Shown here piece after piece: positions 52,501-63,000 of a stretch of 64,000 nucleotides of DNA. The stretch is from CAYRTD01 sp964528675. GTDB taxonomy: Bacteria > Bacteroidota > Bacteroidia > Bacteroidales > GCA-2748055. Position numbers and translations under genes: made by a program. The notes under the pieces were generated by a model that searched no databases, was not told the DNA's origin, and saw only the letters and a list, made by a program, of their open reading frames with translations. Location of the stretch: assembly GCA_964528675.1 (NCBI GenBank), contig CAZGTU010000002.1, forward strand, positions 1 through 64,000. Reading direction: 5' to 3'. Every line of letters starts with the position of its first letter. Within the stretch, counting starts at the first letter, position 1.

Positions 52501-53385
52501 TTATTCAGAATATCTTCTTTTTACTCTCAATCCGTGAATCCATGAATTAACCGTAGTAATGTTATCATCTATCCAGTTTTTGGCTCCTCTTTCTGGCAGA
52601 CCTTCTGTTGCTTCGATTTCATTAATAAGGGAATTCATTTGTGGATCCGTAAGAGATATCCTTTCAAGGAATATGGAAAGAGTGGGATAATCCTCTTTGA
52701 TCCCTCTTCGTCCTAAAATGTGAATGTTTTCCGTCCCGCCATAGATGGTGTCAGGATCGGCCAGGAATTTCAAATCGTATCTCTTAAACATCCAGTGGGG
52801 TACCCAGCCTGTTATCAATATATCTTCACGCATTCGATAAGCTTTTTCCAGCCTTTTAAGCATTTCGGTTTCATTTTCCTCAATAAGCTCAGCCCTGATA
52901 TTATAATGTTCTATAGCATTTCTTGATGATGCCATGATCCCTGCAAAAGCATCGATACCATAAATGATTCTTTTTTCCCGGGGCAATTGATTAATCTGCG
53001 TGATAGAATCAATATCCATATAATCTGGTACAACAATGCCTGTCCTTGCATTCCGGAAGATAATACCAAGATCAACCAGACTGTCTTTATGTTTTTCCCA
53101 GTAAGAATTATGGGTATGTGGTAACCAGGCATCAGTAAAAAAATCATAATTACCTGTTGCAACAGCAGCATATACACTGTCGATCTCATCCATTTTAGTT
53201 ATAACACTGTAGTGAAGACGATTGGTTAGGATTTCTTTGATGAGGCTTGTAGTGGCAATTCCTTCAGTCCAGGTAGGATAAATGATGCGGATCTGATCTT
53301 CTTCCTGATCCTGTTTCTGATCTTTAAGATTGCATTGTATCATTGCAATGCTCAGCAGGAAAACCAATGAAAGTAGTTTTTTCAT
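52501..53385 (-). CDS. glycine betaine/proline-type substrate-binding lipoprotein (OpuAC family)
   Basis: This 294-residue solute-binding protein has a lipoprotein signal (KKLLSLVFLLSIAMIQC). The mature part begins with a Lys/Gln/Asp-rich linker, then IRIIYPTWTEGIATTSLIKE and YDFFTDAWLPHTHNSYW, matching the quaternary-amine binding fold with its aromatic cage (Trp in YPTWTEG, DAWLPH and ITGWVPHWMF). It should bind glycine betaine or a related compatible solute. Remarkably, no ABC permease or ATPase is adjacent. Instead it follows a universal stress protein and a BCCT transporter on the same strand. Confidence 0.9.
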   Translation of the reverse strand: MKKLLSLVFLLSIAMIQCNLKDQKQDQEEDQIRIIYPTWTEGIATTSLIKEILTNRLHYSVITKMDEIDSVYAAVATGNYDFFTDAWLPHTHNSYWEKHKDSLVDLGIIFRNARTGIVVPDYMDIDSITQINQLPREKRIIYGIDAFAGIMASSRNAIEHYNIRAELIEENETEMLKRLEKAYRMREDILITGWVPHWMFKRYDLKFLADPDTIYGGTENIHILGRRGIKEDYPTLSIFLERISLTDPQMNSLINEIEATEGLPERGAKNWIDDNITTVNSWIHGLRVKRRYSE

Positions 53386-53414
53386 TTTAATAATTCTTTA
53401 TTCGTGCTTAAACT

Positions 53415-54311
53415 TTATATCATTCCACGGTCTGCTCTTGTTTCTTTGACAACCCAGAAGGGAAGTCTTAAATTCCGTGCTCTTAAGTTTTCTGTTATTC
53501 TTTGTATGAAAAAAGCTGCATTGTGTGACTTTTCTTTAAGTCCTGTGACAAGTAAATCCGCATCTAAGCGTTTTATGTATTTCAGGGTAAGTGTTCCTCT
53601 GTCGTTTTCATCATTCACAAGTGCTTCACAATCCAGGCTTATCTCTGTTACTCCCATTTTTTTTGTCAATTTTGTAAATTCCTCATGACATCCACGGGAT
53701 AATTTATTTTTCATTTTTTCTGAAGGCATTGTTCGAAAATAACTTATTGGTAATCGGTAGAAATGCAGTGCATTAACATTTCCATTATTCATTTTGGCAA
53801 TTTCCGAAGCTTTTTTCAAAACCAGTCTTGATATTCGGTTGAAATCTACAATAGCAAGTATCTTTTTAAAAAGTATTTTAGGATCCTCGGGAATGAATAT
53901 TGTAGAACAATCTGCATAGGCCGCAATGCGATCCATTTCTATCCCTGTTCCTCCGATCTTTTGTTTGACACCCATGACAAGCAGGTCGACGGGTTTTTCT
54001 TCCGTAATACTTATGATACTGTCAACCCTGTTTCCACGTCTGATGATAATTTCTGTTTCAGGAGTTTTTTCAGGAATGAAAAATTCCGTTATTTTATCTT
54101 CTATATCTTCCCTGGCAACCTCTTCTATTGATCTGTCCAGATCGGGGAAGAATTCTTCAATGTTTTCCGGGAATTCAGAATCCGGGATTATATGAACAAA
54201 ACTGATCTTTTTTAATGTGAATTGTTCAGCTAACCGGGTCATGAAAACCAGGATATGACGATCCATTTCACCAAGATCCAGGCCTACGAGTATATGTGCA
54301 TTATTTCTCAT
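53415..54311 (-). CDS. tandem universal stress protein
   Basis: The 298-residue protein has two USP (UspA-like) domains: residues 1-145 (ILVGLDLGEMDRHILVFMTR, then PVDLLVMGVKQKIGGTGIEM) and about 150-295 (KILAIVDFNRISRLVLKKAS, then ADLLVTGLKEKSHNAAFFIQ). The first has the G-x2-G ATP-binding pattern only weakly. The gene overlaps the upstream BCCT gene by 11 nt and precedes the betaine-binding lipoprotein by 29 bp, so it may regulate transport in response to osmotic or energy stress, as seen for USP domains fused or linked to other transporters. Confidence 0.9.
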   Translation of the reverse strand: MRNNAHILVGLDLGEMDRHILVFMTRLAEQFTLKKISFVHIIPDSEFPENIEEFFPDLDRSIEEVAREDIEDKITEFFIPEKTPETEIIIRRGNRVDSIISITEEKPVDLLVMGVKQKIGGTGIEMDRIAAYADCSTIFIPEDPKILFKKILAIVDFNRISRLVLKKASEIAKMNNGNVNALHFYRLPISYFRTMPSEKMKNKLSRGCHEEFTKLTKKMGVTEISLDCEALVNDENDRGTLTLKYIKRLDADLLVTGLKEKSHNAAFFIQRITENLRARNLRLPFWVVKETRADRGMI

Positions 54312-55905
54312 CTTTATTTTCTTTCTTTAAGTTTTCTCTTTCTATAGCTCTTCCGATAAGTTTCTTATAAGATTCAAGCGTTACTTTCTCTTTTTCTTTG
54401 CTTTCGGTGATGTGCTCTTTCTGTAAACCTCTGTAAAGACTGAAACACATAATTAGCAAAATTATGGTAAAAGGAAGTCCAGTCATAATTGATGCTGTTT
54501 GCAATGCGCCCAAACCTCCACCAATAAGCAATACTGCAGCAATTGCTCCTTCTGTGCCCGCCCAGAAAATTCGCTGTCCTACCGGAGAGTCAAGCTTTCC
54601 GCCCGAAGTGAATGCATCAACTACAAGAGATCCTGAATCGGAGGACGTGACAAAAAAGCTTGTAACAAGCACTATAGCCACAATACTTGTGATTGCCGAA
54701 ATAGGGAAGTGTTCAAGTAACTGGTAGATTGCAGTGGCAACATTCTCATTTACTGCATCTGCAATGCTTGCGCCAATATTATTCATTTCGATGTATAAAG
54801 CTGAGCCTCCAAAGGCAGATAACCAAAGGAATGTGATCAGGGTAGGGACAATCAGGACTCCCGCTACAAATTCTTTTACGGTCCGGCCTTTGGAAATCCT
54901 TGCAATAAACATTCCCACAAAAGGCGACCAACTGATCCACCATGACCAGTAAAAAACTGTCCAGGTATTCTGCCAATCGGACTGCTGATAGCTTTCTGTC
55001 CAGAAGCTTCGTGCCAGCAGGTTTTGTAAATATTCACCTATATTTTGCACATAAGTATCAACAATAAATAAAGTAGGACCCAGTATAAGAACAAAGAAGA
55101 GAAAAATTCCTGCTATATAAATATTGAGCGTACTGAGTCTTTTCACTCCTTTATCCAGTCCGCTGACAACAGAGACAGTGGCTCCTGCTGTAATTATAAT
55201 GATCAGGATTACCTGAAGTCTCACAGAATCATTAAGGCCAAATACGTGATCGAGGCCTGCACTTACCTGTTGCACTCCAAATCCCAGGGAGGTAGCCAGA
55301 CCAAACAGAGTGGCTACCACGGCAAGAACATCAATGATAATGCCTATCGGTCCATGGATCTTTTTGCCCAGAATTGGATAAAATACCGATCGTATGGCAA
55401 GGGGAAGTTTTTTATTAAAAGCAAAAAATGCAAGGCAAAGAGCTACCAGTGCGTATATTCCCCATGCATGTAACCCCCAATGTAAGAAAGTGGATTCCAT
55501 TGCTTTTTTTGCAGCTTCTATGGTTTCTGCATCTCCTGTGGGTGGGGCTATGAAATGGAAAATGGGCTCAGCAACGCTCCAAAAAAGTATACCAATGCCC
55601 ATGCCGGCACTGAAAAGCATTGCAAACCATGCAGTTAACGAAAATTCCGGGCGAGCCCGGGGGCCTCCCAAGCGAATTCTTCCATATTTACTGAAGGCAA
55701 TGAATAAAACGAATACAAGAAAGATATTAACAGCCAGGACAAAAAACCATCCAAAATAGTCTGAAATACCATTCTGAATATTACTGAAAACATCCTCCAT
55801 CGGTTTACCAATGATAAGCGTTATTGCGATAAAAAATGCGATGATTCCGGCTGCTGGCCAGAAAACCGGTGGGTAGATGTCAAAATACTTTTTAATGTTT
55901 TTCAC
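54301..55905 (-). CDS. BCCT-family betaine/carnitine/choline transporter
   Basis: This 534-residue inner-membrane transporter has about 12 transmembrane helices and takes up betaine-type osmolytes with Na+ or H+. Family motifs include FSAGMGIGILFWSVAEPIFH (the glycine-rich helix 3 region and Trp/Glu) and the aromatic signature TVFYWSWWISWSPFVGMFIA followed by ARISKGRTVKEFV. It begins with GTG at 55905. The C-terminal 40 residues are charged (ESKEKEKVTLESYKKLIGRA) and may sense osmolality, as in BetP. It is the first gene of the BCCT-USP-betaine-binding unit. Confidence 0.95.
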   Translation of the reverse strand: MKNIKKYFDIYPPVFWPAAGIIAFFIAITLIIGKPMEDVFSNIQNGISDYFGWFFVLAVNIFLVFVLFIAFSKYGRIRLGGPRARPEFSLTAWFAMLFSAGMGIGILFWSVAEPIFHFIAPPTGDAETIEAAKKAMESTFLHWGLHAWGIYALVALCLAFFAFNKKLPLAIRSVFYPILGKKIHGPIGIIIDVLAVVATLFGLATSLGFGVQQVSAGLDHVFGLNDSVRLQVILIIIITAGATVSVVSGLDKGVKRLSTLNIYIAGIFLFFVLILGPTLFIVDTYVQNIGEYLQNLLARSFWTESYQQSDWQNTWTVFYWSWWISWSPFVGMFIARISKGRTVKEFVAGVLIVPTLITFLWLSAFGGSALYIEMNNIGASIADAVNENVATAIYQLLEHFPISAITSIVAIVLVTSFFVTSSDSGSLVVDAFTSGGKLDSPVGQRIFWAGTEGAIAAVLLIGGGLGALQTASIMTGLPFTIILLIMCFSLYRGLQKEHITESKEKEKVTLESYKKLIGRAIERENLKKENKDEK

Positions 55906-56170
55906 GTATATTGATTTTTTTGGGTTATATCAAATACACTTGAAATTGTTAATGGAGGTGAAAAGAATATTTCAATAAACGATCTATCATATACTACAAA
56001 CAAGGGTCGAGATTGTTTTAAAAGAATTACTTCTCGGGTAGTTTGTTGAACAATAAACGTTTCCGGAATATTAATGAATTTATTCGTGAAGCTGAATTCT
56101 CTCTGAAAAGTGAGTTTTTGAAAGCCTGTCTACCGGATATATCGATTAGAAAACAAAAAACTTATATCAT
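55906..56170. other. intergenic region upstream of BCCT gene
   Basis: About 265 bp without a gene, containing the expected leftward promoter of the BCCT unit. I found no clear TAnnTTTG pair, repeat or terminator hairpin in it. Confidence 0.4.
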
Positions 56171-56533
56171 TTAACATGTAATATGGAATAAACCAAAATA
56201 TTTTCCATCAAGTTGGTTCCATTTCTCAATGGCAGCAGGGGTAGGATAAAGCAAGGCTTTGCAATTCCGGTTTTCAAGGAATTTTTCTGCTTCATCCGAT
56301 AACCTGGCAATTCCGTATTGTCCTGTTCCCATAACAATGCCTTCTGCATCTTCTTCATAAATATACCTGATCTCTTCTTCTGCTATTGTATGAGAGGTCC
56401 CGTAAATGGCTTTGGACAGCTTTTTCTTTCGTTTACTTATTTCTCCATCCGATGAGATATAAATATCATGTTTGTATTTTTTACTTTCCACCGTGATGGA
56501 ACCAAATTTTGTTTTTTTGATTCGTGGTTTCAT
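56171..56533 (-). CDS. Mth938-like domain protein
   Basis: This 120-residue protein of the Mth938/NDUFAF3-like family has the short beta-strands FGSITVESKKYKHDIYISSD, a central GIVMGTGQYGIARLSDEA (the G-T-G-x-x-G motif) and the alternating NCKALLYPTPAAIEKWNQL. In eukaryotes relatives assist complex I assembly; in bacteria and archaea the role is unknown. Cytoplasmic, monocistronic, no obvious functional partner alongside. Confidence 0.88.
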   Translation of the reverse strand: MKPRIKKTKFGSITVESKKYKHDIYISSDGEISKRKKKLSKAIYGTSHTIAEEEIRYIYEEDAEGIVMGTGQYGIARLSDEAEKFLENRNCKALLYPTPAAIEKWNQLDGKYFGLFHITC

Positions 56534-56832
56534 TTTATTTACTTTTTTGAACGATTTTAATCCTCCTCCACTCCGACAGCTATCGGAGCTTCGGTAGACG
56601 AGAAGTTTGGTCGAATTGGCTTTGCCGAGCTCGTAAACTTGGTTTCTCAGAGTTCAACTCCGAAAACAAGGCTTCAGGATTCTACTCTGAAGTCAGATAC
56701 CATTTAGTATCCGGGTAAAAAATATGCCGACACCTGTTAATATTCCTTTATTACAAAGGTTTAGGTTGTATGGGCTCCGGATTTAGTTTAAAAGTAAATA
56801 ATTTCCACGATGGTAAATCTTTCTATCCGGGC
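56534..56832. repeat. gene-free region with palindromic repeats
   Basis: A palindrome CTCCGACAGCTATCGGAG is centred near 56577; its core resembles the CCGATAGCTATCGG core of the two MITE-like elements. Further right are ACTCCGAAAAC (56657-56667), also present in inverted form at the end of the 50661-50792 element, and a hairpin CTTCAG/CTGAAG around 56672-56692. No ORF with coding character is present. It looks like an accumulation of small dispersed repeats. Confidence 0.5.
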
Positions 56833-58143
56833 TTATCCAAAACTTAGGTTTCTCTCTGCCATGGCCAGTACCGAACGCGTTTGTACCTGGTAAGGACAGG
56901 CATTTTCGCAATAGCCCGGACAGTCCCCACATACATCTGAAGGTTTTTTTCCCGGCAATGCTGCATATTTTTCCATGGCTTCTTTTTGTCTTGCCTTAAC
57001 AGTATAATAATAATTATAGCGCATAATGAAGTTAACCGGCAAATGGTGAGGGCAGGCTGCTTCACAGTCATTACATCCGATTCTGCAATTAAGGTGACCA
57101 AATGCTTTATTATAATCCTCGAGAAGGCTCATGTTTGTTGCGCCCAGGGATGAGCCCGACATGGGAAGCATGGTTTCGATATCATTGAAATTGCTAAAAG
57201 CCCATAATACAGTATGTGCGTTATCATTTCCCAGAACAAATTTCATGGCGGCATCCATTAACTCCTTTTCAGTCTTTACATCATATTTTGCAAAGAAGGT
57301 TTTTGCTTCTTCAGCCATGATCTTAAATTTTTCATAAAACTGCACTGTATATTTATTGGGTTCTTTCCCTTCAGCTTTCGTTTTGTTGATGCGTTCGTCC
57401 ATCATCATGTATAACTGTACCGGATTGGATTTGATGATCTGGGTACCGATGTTTTTTTGTGCACAGGCATTGATGACTTTTTCTGCTTTATCACGATTAA
57501 AAAAGTTATAGGCAAGCTGAATTACATCGAAACGACCATCATTTACAGCTGTAAGCATTATTTTTTCGAGGCTCTCTTCAGGATTTACCAGGTGATTATT
57601 TCCATGACATGAAACACCAACAGAGCGCACCTTGCCTTCTTTTTTCAGTTGCTTCATTCCGGCATGAAATGCTTCGTCTTTAATAATTTTAGAACTTTCT
57701 GCACTGTGAATCATCATACAATCCACATAGTCAGTTTCGAGTCGCTCAAGTGAGGCATTTGCACGTTCAATCACATCTTCTTTTGACTTGAATTCTTTTT
57801 CTTCGTAGAGTTTTGAATTGATAAAAATTTCACTGCGATCATAATCCTTAATGATTTTGGCAATCATTCTTTCGTTGTTCCCATTTCCATATTGTTCTCC
57901 TGTATCAATCACATTTACACCTGCATCCAGGAGGGCTTTTAACACAGCTTCGCTGGAAGGTGATCCGCTTCCGAAATCGGATACTTTGAAACCTGTTCTT
58001 CCCAGGGTTCTGTATCTTTTGATTTTTAGTACTTCTTTATTTGCCGGAGGGTTGAGTGTTTTTCCGGTAAGTGCACCGGCGCCGAGCATACCGAAAGCAG
58101 AATTTTTAAGAAAAGATCTGCGGTTTGTTTTTTTTGGAGACAT
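56833..58143 (-). CDS. Tat-exported aldo/keto reductase with C-terminal [4Fe-4S] ferredoxin-like domain
   Basis: From ATG 58143 the 436-residue protein starts with a twin-arginine signal (KKTNRRSFLKNSAFGMLGAG). The aldo/keto reductase barrel carries the catalytic tetrad elements IDTGEQYGNGNNE (Asp, Tyr), FINSKLYE (Lys) and CMMIHSAES (His). The C-terminal 80 residues have NCRIGCNDCEAACPHHLPVN and GDCPGYCENACPYQVQTR, two Cys clusters of the 4Fe-4S type. Relatives annotated as aldo/keto reductase with ferredoxin domains are common in anaerobes, but the substrate and electron partner are unknown. An ORF extension upstream to 58260 lies in non-coding sequence. Confidence 0.9.
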   Translation of the reverse strand: MSPKKTNRRSFLKNSAFGMLGAGALTGKTLNPPANKEVLKIKRYRTLGRTGFKVSDFGSGSPSSEAVLKALLDAGVNVIDTGEQYGNGNNERMIAKIIKDYDRSEIFINSKLYEEKEFKSKEDVIERANASLERLETDYVDCMMIHSAESSKIIKDEAFHAGMKQLKKEGKVRSVGVSCHGNNHLVNPEESLEKIMLTAVNDGRFDVIQLAYNFFNRDKAEKVINACAQKNIGTQIIKSNPVQLYMMMDERINKTKAEGKEPNKYTVQFYEKFKIMAEEAKTFFAKYDVKTEKELMDAAMKFVLGNDNAHTVLWAFSNFNDIETMLPMSGSSLGATNMSLLEDYNKAFGHLNCRIGCNDCEAACPHHLPVNFIMRYNYYYTVKARQKEAMEKYAALPGKKPSDVCGDCPGYCENACPYQVQTRSVLAMAERNLSFG

Positions 58144-58249
58144 AGGGTTTTTGGGTTTTGGTTTGTGCAGTGTAATATTACTAAAGAATTGGCTTTTTTC
58201 CACTAAAATCCAGAAGAAAAATTCGTAAAATTGATCTTCGTCCCTTAAG

Positions 58250-58348
58250 CTAAAACCCAACTCCGATACACCAGGAATTCTTGCTCATAATATAATCAAG
58301 TTGTGTAGCCTTATTGCTGTCTAGGATCCAGCGGGCTTCAACATCTGT
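58250..58348 (-). pseudogene. remnant of a beta-barrel-like C-terminus
   Basis: On the minus strand, after a TAA at 58351-58349, a 32-residue open stretch reads DVEARWILDSNKATQLDYIM and ends SWCIGVGF before a TAG at 58252-58250. The terminal Phe with alternating hydrophobic residues is the signature of an outer-membrane beta-barrel C-terminus. No start codon or upstream coding sequence accompanies it, so it looks like the 3' relic of a deleted gene. The rest of 58349-58586 holds nothing recognisable. Confidence 0.4.
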
Positions 58349-58586
58349 TTACGCTTAACTTTCATAATTCATGAAAAAATCCTACCCTATTGTGTAGATT
58401 CCACCGTTTACCGTTTACAGGTTACTGATTACACTGAGTATTGCCAATAAAAGTCAGAAATCCGGATATGCAGATGTGATACTAAGGGACTGCCAACTGA
58501 TTCTATCCTTTCAACCCGAGTAAGTGTTTCCTCCCCGTTTTGGATATATAAAATAACAAACCCTGAAACATAATCATCAAACGAAT

Positions 58587-59876
58587 ATGAAAAGCTTTAT
58601 CCTAAAAATTTTAATCATTTTTCTGATTATCATGAATAGTTGTTCGGAAAATGAGAAACCTGCATTACCCTCTCTTACAGTGCCGAATACTTTTGGTATT
58701 CAAACAAAAACAGATAATGTCACACCTGAGAACCTCGAGCAGATTAGTGATGTGGGCTTTAATTTTATAAGAAGAGGATTCTATTGGGATGTAATAGAGA
58801 AGGAGACTGGCAAATATGATTTTAGCCAGTATGACAGTCTTTATAATGATGCTTCAACAAGAGGACTGAGGATTTATGCCGTTTTGTATGGTGGAAATAC
58901 ATTATATGAAGATGATGGGCTTGGGGGTATCCAAACAGAAGAAGGTAGGAAGGGATTTGCGGATTTTGCCGCTGCCCTTGCAGAGCATTACAAGGGGAAA
59001 GGTATTATCTGGGAAATATGGAATGAGCCAAACATCGGATCTTTCTGGAAAAAAGGGACACATAATACAGATGAATTTGCAAAAGAATATACACTGTTGG
59101 TAAAAGAGGTTGTCAAAGCCATGCATGATGTGGATCCTGATTGCTTTGTGGTTGCCGGATCAGTTTCTGCTTTATGGCAACCTTCCATGAACTGGATGGA
59201 AGAATGTTTTGAGCTGGGTATGCTCACCAGTGGGATAAATGCATGGTCTATTCATCCTTATAGTCATATAACACCTGAGGAACAGGCCAAAGGATATAAA
59301 AAAGTAAGAGACTTACTTTCAAAGCATGGTGCTGAGCCGAACTTCCCCTTATTAAATTCAGAAAGAGGATTTACTGTGGATTCTACCCGAAAAGAAGGAT
59401 GGACAGGAGGATTACTCGAGAAAGCTGATGAGTATATGGCCTGGCATCTTGTAAGACAATATTTCATTGATTTGTTGTCTGATATTCGTTTAACTATTTA
59501 TTATGAGTGGAAAGGTGAAGATTTTGGTATTGTTTGGCAGGAAGAAAAACGACCTGCCTATTATGCATCAGTAAATCTTGTTAATCAATTGGAGGGCTAT
59601 AGCCTGAAGGAAAGAATGATGACAGGATCTTCAGAAGACTATATTCTAATCTTTGAAAATGAAAAAGGTAATCAAAAGTTTGTGGTATGGACTGCACCCC
59701 CGCCCGGGAAAAGTCCTGAACATATAAACTCTCATAAAATTCAAATTCCCCTTCAGGGTAGCGATGTAAATGTTGTATTGTCAGATATTTATGGCGAAAA
59801 AACTACTCTGGAAATTCAGGAAGGGAAGGTGGAGGTTTTACTGGAGGGGGCGCCTAAATATTTGTCTATTAATTAG
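58587..59876 (+). CDS. clan GH-A glycoside hydrolase lipoprotein (GH39/GH5-like)
   Basis: The 429-residue lipoprotein has the signal KSFILKILIIFLIIMNSC. The TIM-barrel catalytic domain shows GIIWEIWNEPNIGSFW (acid/base Glu after Asn, strand 4), AWSIHPYSHIT and PLLNSERGFTVDS (nucleophile Glu, strand 7). These are clan GH-A features found in GH5 and GH39 beta-glycosidases. A small C-terminal beta-domain (VVWTAPPPGKSPEHINSHKI onward) follows. Surface display of a glycan-degrading enzyme is likely, but the polysaccharide is not indicated since no SusC/D pair is adjacent. Confidence 0.88.
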   Translation: MKSFILKILIIFLIIMNSCSENEKPALPSLTVPNTFGIQTKTDNVTPENLEQISDVGFNFIRRGFYWDVIEKETGKYDFSQYDSLYNDASTRGLRIYAVLYGGNTLYEDDGLGGIQTEEGRKGFADFAAALAEHYKGKGIIWEIWNEPNIGSFWKKGTHNTDEFAKEYTLLVKEVVKAMHDVDPDCFVVAGSVSALWQPSMNWMEECFELGMLTSGINAWSIHPYSHITPEEQAKGYKKVRDLLSKHGAEPNFPLLNSERGFTVDSTRKEGWTGGLLEKADEYMAWHLVRQYFIDLLSDIRLTIYYEWKGEDFGIVWQEEKRPAYYASVNLVNQLEGYSLKERMMTGSSEDYILIFENEKGNQKFVVWTAPPPGKSPEHINSHKIQIPLQGSDVNVVLSDIYGEKTTLEIQEGKVEVLLEGAPKYLSIN

Positions 59877-60078
59877 ATACAGTATGAAATTTAGCTTGAA
59901 TTAGATTGTATCTATTATTTGAGTAAGTGTTTTTTACTCTGGAAGGATACTTTATAATGAAGCTATAAATTAAAACACTAAAAAATCTAACAGCCTATGA
60001 AAGAAAAATCCTCTTTTATGCAGCTTTACATCTGCTTACAATTTATACAAATTATTAACTAAAATCATTACTAACTTT

Positions 60079-63000
60079 ATGAAAAAAAAACAATTACTCA
60101 TTTCGGGTTTATTGATTTTACTTCTTCAGTTATCAGTAAATCCGTTACTTAAAGCACAAACACCCGATACTATAAATAATCTTATAGTTTCAGAAGTGTT
60201 TTTGGGAATCCATGCGGGATATTCTTTTGCTGAATTTGCGAATGCAGGAGATGACACGCTGGATTTGATGCATTTTGAGGTCGGAAGCTCCAATTATGAA
60301 TCAGCTTCTACGCCATATCATGATGCTGTAACCAGGTCCTGGGGGCCCTCCTGGATTATTCTGGGCGAATGGTTGCCGGATTCAAAAAGATACCTGGCCC
60401 CGGGAGAGACTGTGGTATTGGCCAATGCTAATCCTTCACCCGGATGGTGTGGAAATTTGGAATACAGGGTTTATGGCAATACGGACCTGGTTGATATTGC
60501 TGATCTTGTATTCTGGTCAGGTGATGATACAATTTGTGGTATTGAAGAAACACCCGCCCGTCCTGTTTATCATTGGGGAGGATGGACGTGTCAGTATGTT
60601 GAATACCATAGTGAAGGTGATTCAACCGTTGTTGATGCTGTTCATAATCCGATTAATCCTGATGGTACACTTGATCGATATGTAAATGATGTCGCTGGTG
60701 TTGAAAATGCAACAGCCTCTCATATCCTGGTTCGTAAAGGAAGTGTAAAAGAGGGTAATCTTGATTGGGAAGATGCACGGGGCACCAGTCTTGAGGACTC
60801 AGAATGGATGCCGATTCCACTACCTCTTGGATATGAAAGCGATCCCTGGATTAAAATGTATACTACCCTGGGACATTTTGGAGAGGCTCATGTGGACCAG
60901 GAATCATTCTCATCTGACGTAGTCACCATCGATTATAATAACCAGGTACTTACTGTTCCATGGGGAATTTATGGAGATTCTCTTATCCATGAATTTGATC
61001 TGGGTGGTGGACTTGCATGGCAATATATGCTTAGTGGAGACAGAGAAGATTCTTTACATCGACTTGCCAGAACTGGTGATACCCTTCTGATGATGGCAAC
61101 TGGAAATACACTTGAGCAAGTTCCATTCAGAGTTGAGGTAGCTGAACCAGAACCAGATATGGCTCTTGTATTTCCTGTCAATACGCCGGGAAGCGGAACT
61201 GCAGTAAGATGGTCTTCACCTTTTGTTGTAACGGAAGACGAACCGGAAATGGATTCCATAACTGGTCCTTTTATGGTTGAATCTCCGGCAAGATTAAGAC
61301 TTCGTAATCCCATACCATTTGCCACACGAGTGGATACACTGTTTAAGTATCTGGAAAAAGCTCCTAAGGCTAGCTGGGAGATTGTCTGGGTCGACGGTAA
61401 TGAAAGAGCTGACTTGAAAAGGGGAGACATATTAAGGGTTACCGCTGAGAATGGAACAGCAGTTAAGGAGTATTACCTTGCTGTTGACACTATTCCCAGC
61501 TTAAGTACTAATGCTAACCTGGCTTCTATTACCTGGCCCGATGTTCCAAAAGCAACTATGGAAGATCCTGCCTGGAAGCATGATACTATTCCGGGATTTG
61601 CTCCTGATCAGTTCGATTATAAACTAAAGGTGCCTTATGGTATTAATACAGTACCTGCCCTGGTTGTTAAAACTCAAAGTCTGAATGCAACTGTAGAAAT
61701 TGACAGGGCAAAAACTTTAAACGGACCCGCTGAGGATAGAACAACAATAATTACTGTTACTGCTGAAGAAGATTCCATATCAAATACTTATGAGATTTTA
61801 TTTGAAAAAGAATTGTTACCGCAAAATGTTCAGCCATTTTCACCTGAACCATTCTTTTCGCAAATGGTATTCTGGCAATTCCAGGCACATTATTTCTTTG
61901 AGATTGCTCATGCAGGTAACCAGCCACTCGATCTAAGCAATTATGTGATTGCAACCGGGTTAGGTGGTCAAACACCCTCTGATGTTATCCAGTCTGGTTT
62001 ATCAACAGACCTGGTTGATTATGAGGATAGATATAGAAAATTTATACCCGGGTACCAGTACGAAAAACTTGAATACTGGCAGCTTGAGCCTGGTAATATC
62101 ATTAAGGATTTTAATATTGATCCTATTGTGCAACCCAATGATGTATTTCTTATGGGACAGTTTATTATGCACAGGCTAAGCTGGGGTCCTCCTCGTTATG
62201 AGGCTTGTGATATCAAGTGGAATAACACTGATACCTGGCCTGAAATCTGGACTGAAGATGAAAGAGCCTCGTCTGATGGTAATGTATTTTCAAATGTCAG
62301 GGACATGAATCATCCTATATTATTGCTGAAGATCCAAAATGATTCGATAAAAAGAGGAACCAAACCTATAGGTGATCCTGCTGACTTTAAAGTGGTTGAT
62401 GTTTTTGGTGGATATAGTGGTAATCCATGGGTTGCAAATACCGATACAATTAATGCTTCAGGAGGCAATACTTCCGGTTGGGGTTTGATAAGAAAGCCTG
62501 ATGTTTACGAAGGAAACCCTGTTCCTGAAGGGTCATTCGGTCCTACAGATGAACAAAGCGAATGGATCTCCAAATCAAGAGAAAGTCTCCAGGATGAGTT
62601 TGGAGGCTGGATGTCACAGGTTGAAGTTTCCACAGGTGTAGGCTATCATAATTATGAACCTGTAACCATATATCAGTCCACTGTAAGTTCTTACAACTAC
62701 ATTGTTTCAGAAGGCTATCAGACACCTCAGTTAATCAGGGGAGTTGTAACAGGCACAAGTGCCAATGATTTCCTTGGTAATCTAATAAAAGCTGATCAAG
62801 GACAGGAACTGACAGTTATTAGCGGAAATGACGGATCGGAAGTTGCCGGCGCCGCACAGCTTGCTAATGCAGATACCCTTGAGGTTATTTCTGCTGATGG
62901 TGAAAACATCACCAAGTATGTTATCAATGTGTCAGATGAAGGATTATCCTCTGATGCTCTTCTGTCAAGTGATGTATATACCATTGAAGTAAGTGACAAT

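Noticed and set aside
56560..56600. The palindrome near 56577 as a terminator for the Mth938-like or AKR genes
   Set aside because: It has no adjoining T-run in either direction, and its core recurs in the MITE-like elements, so it is better treated as a dispersed repeat.
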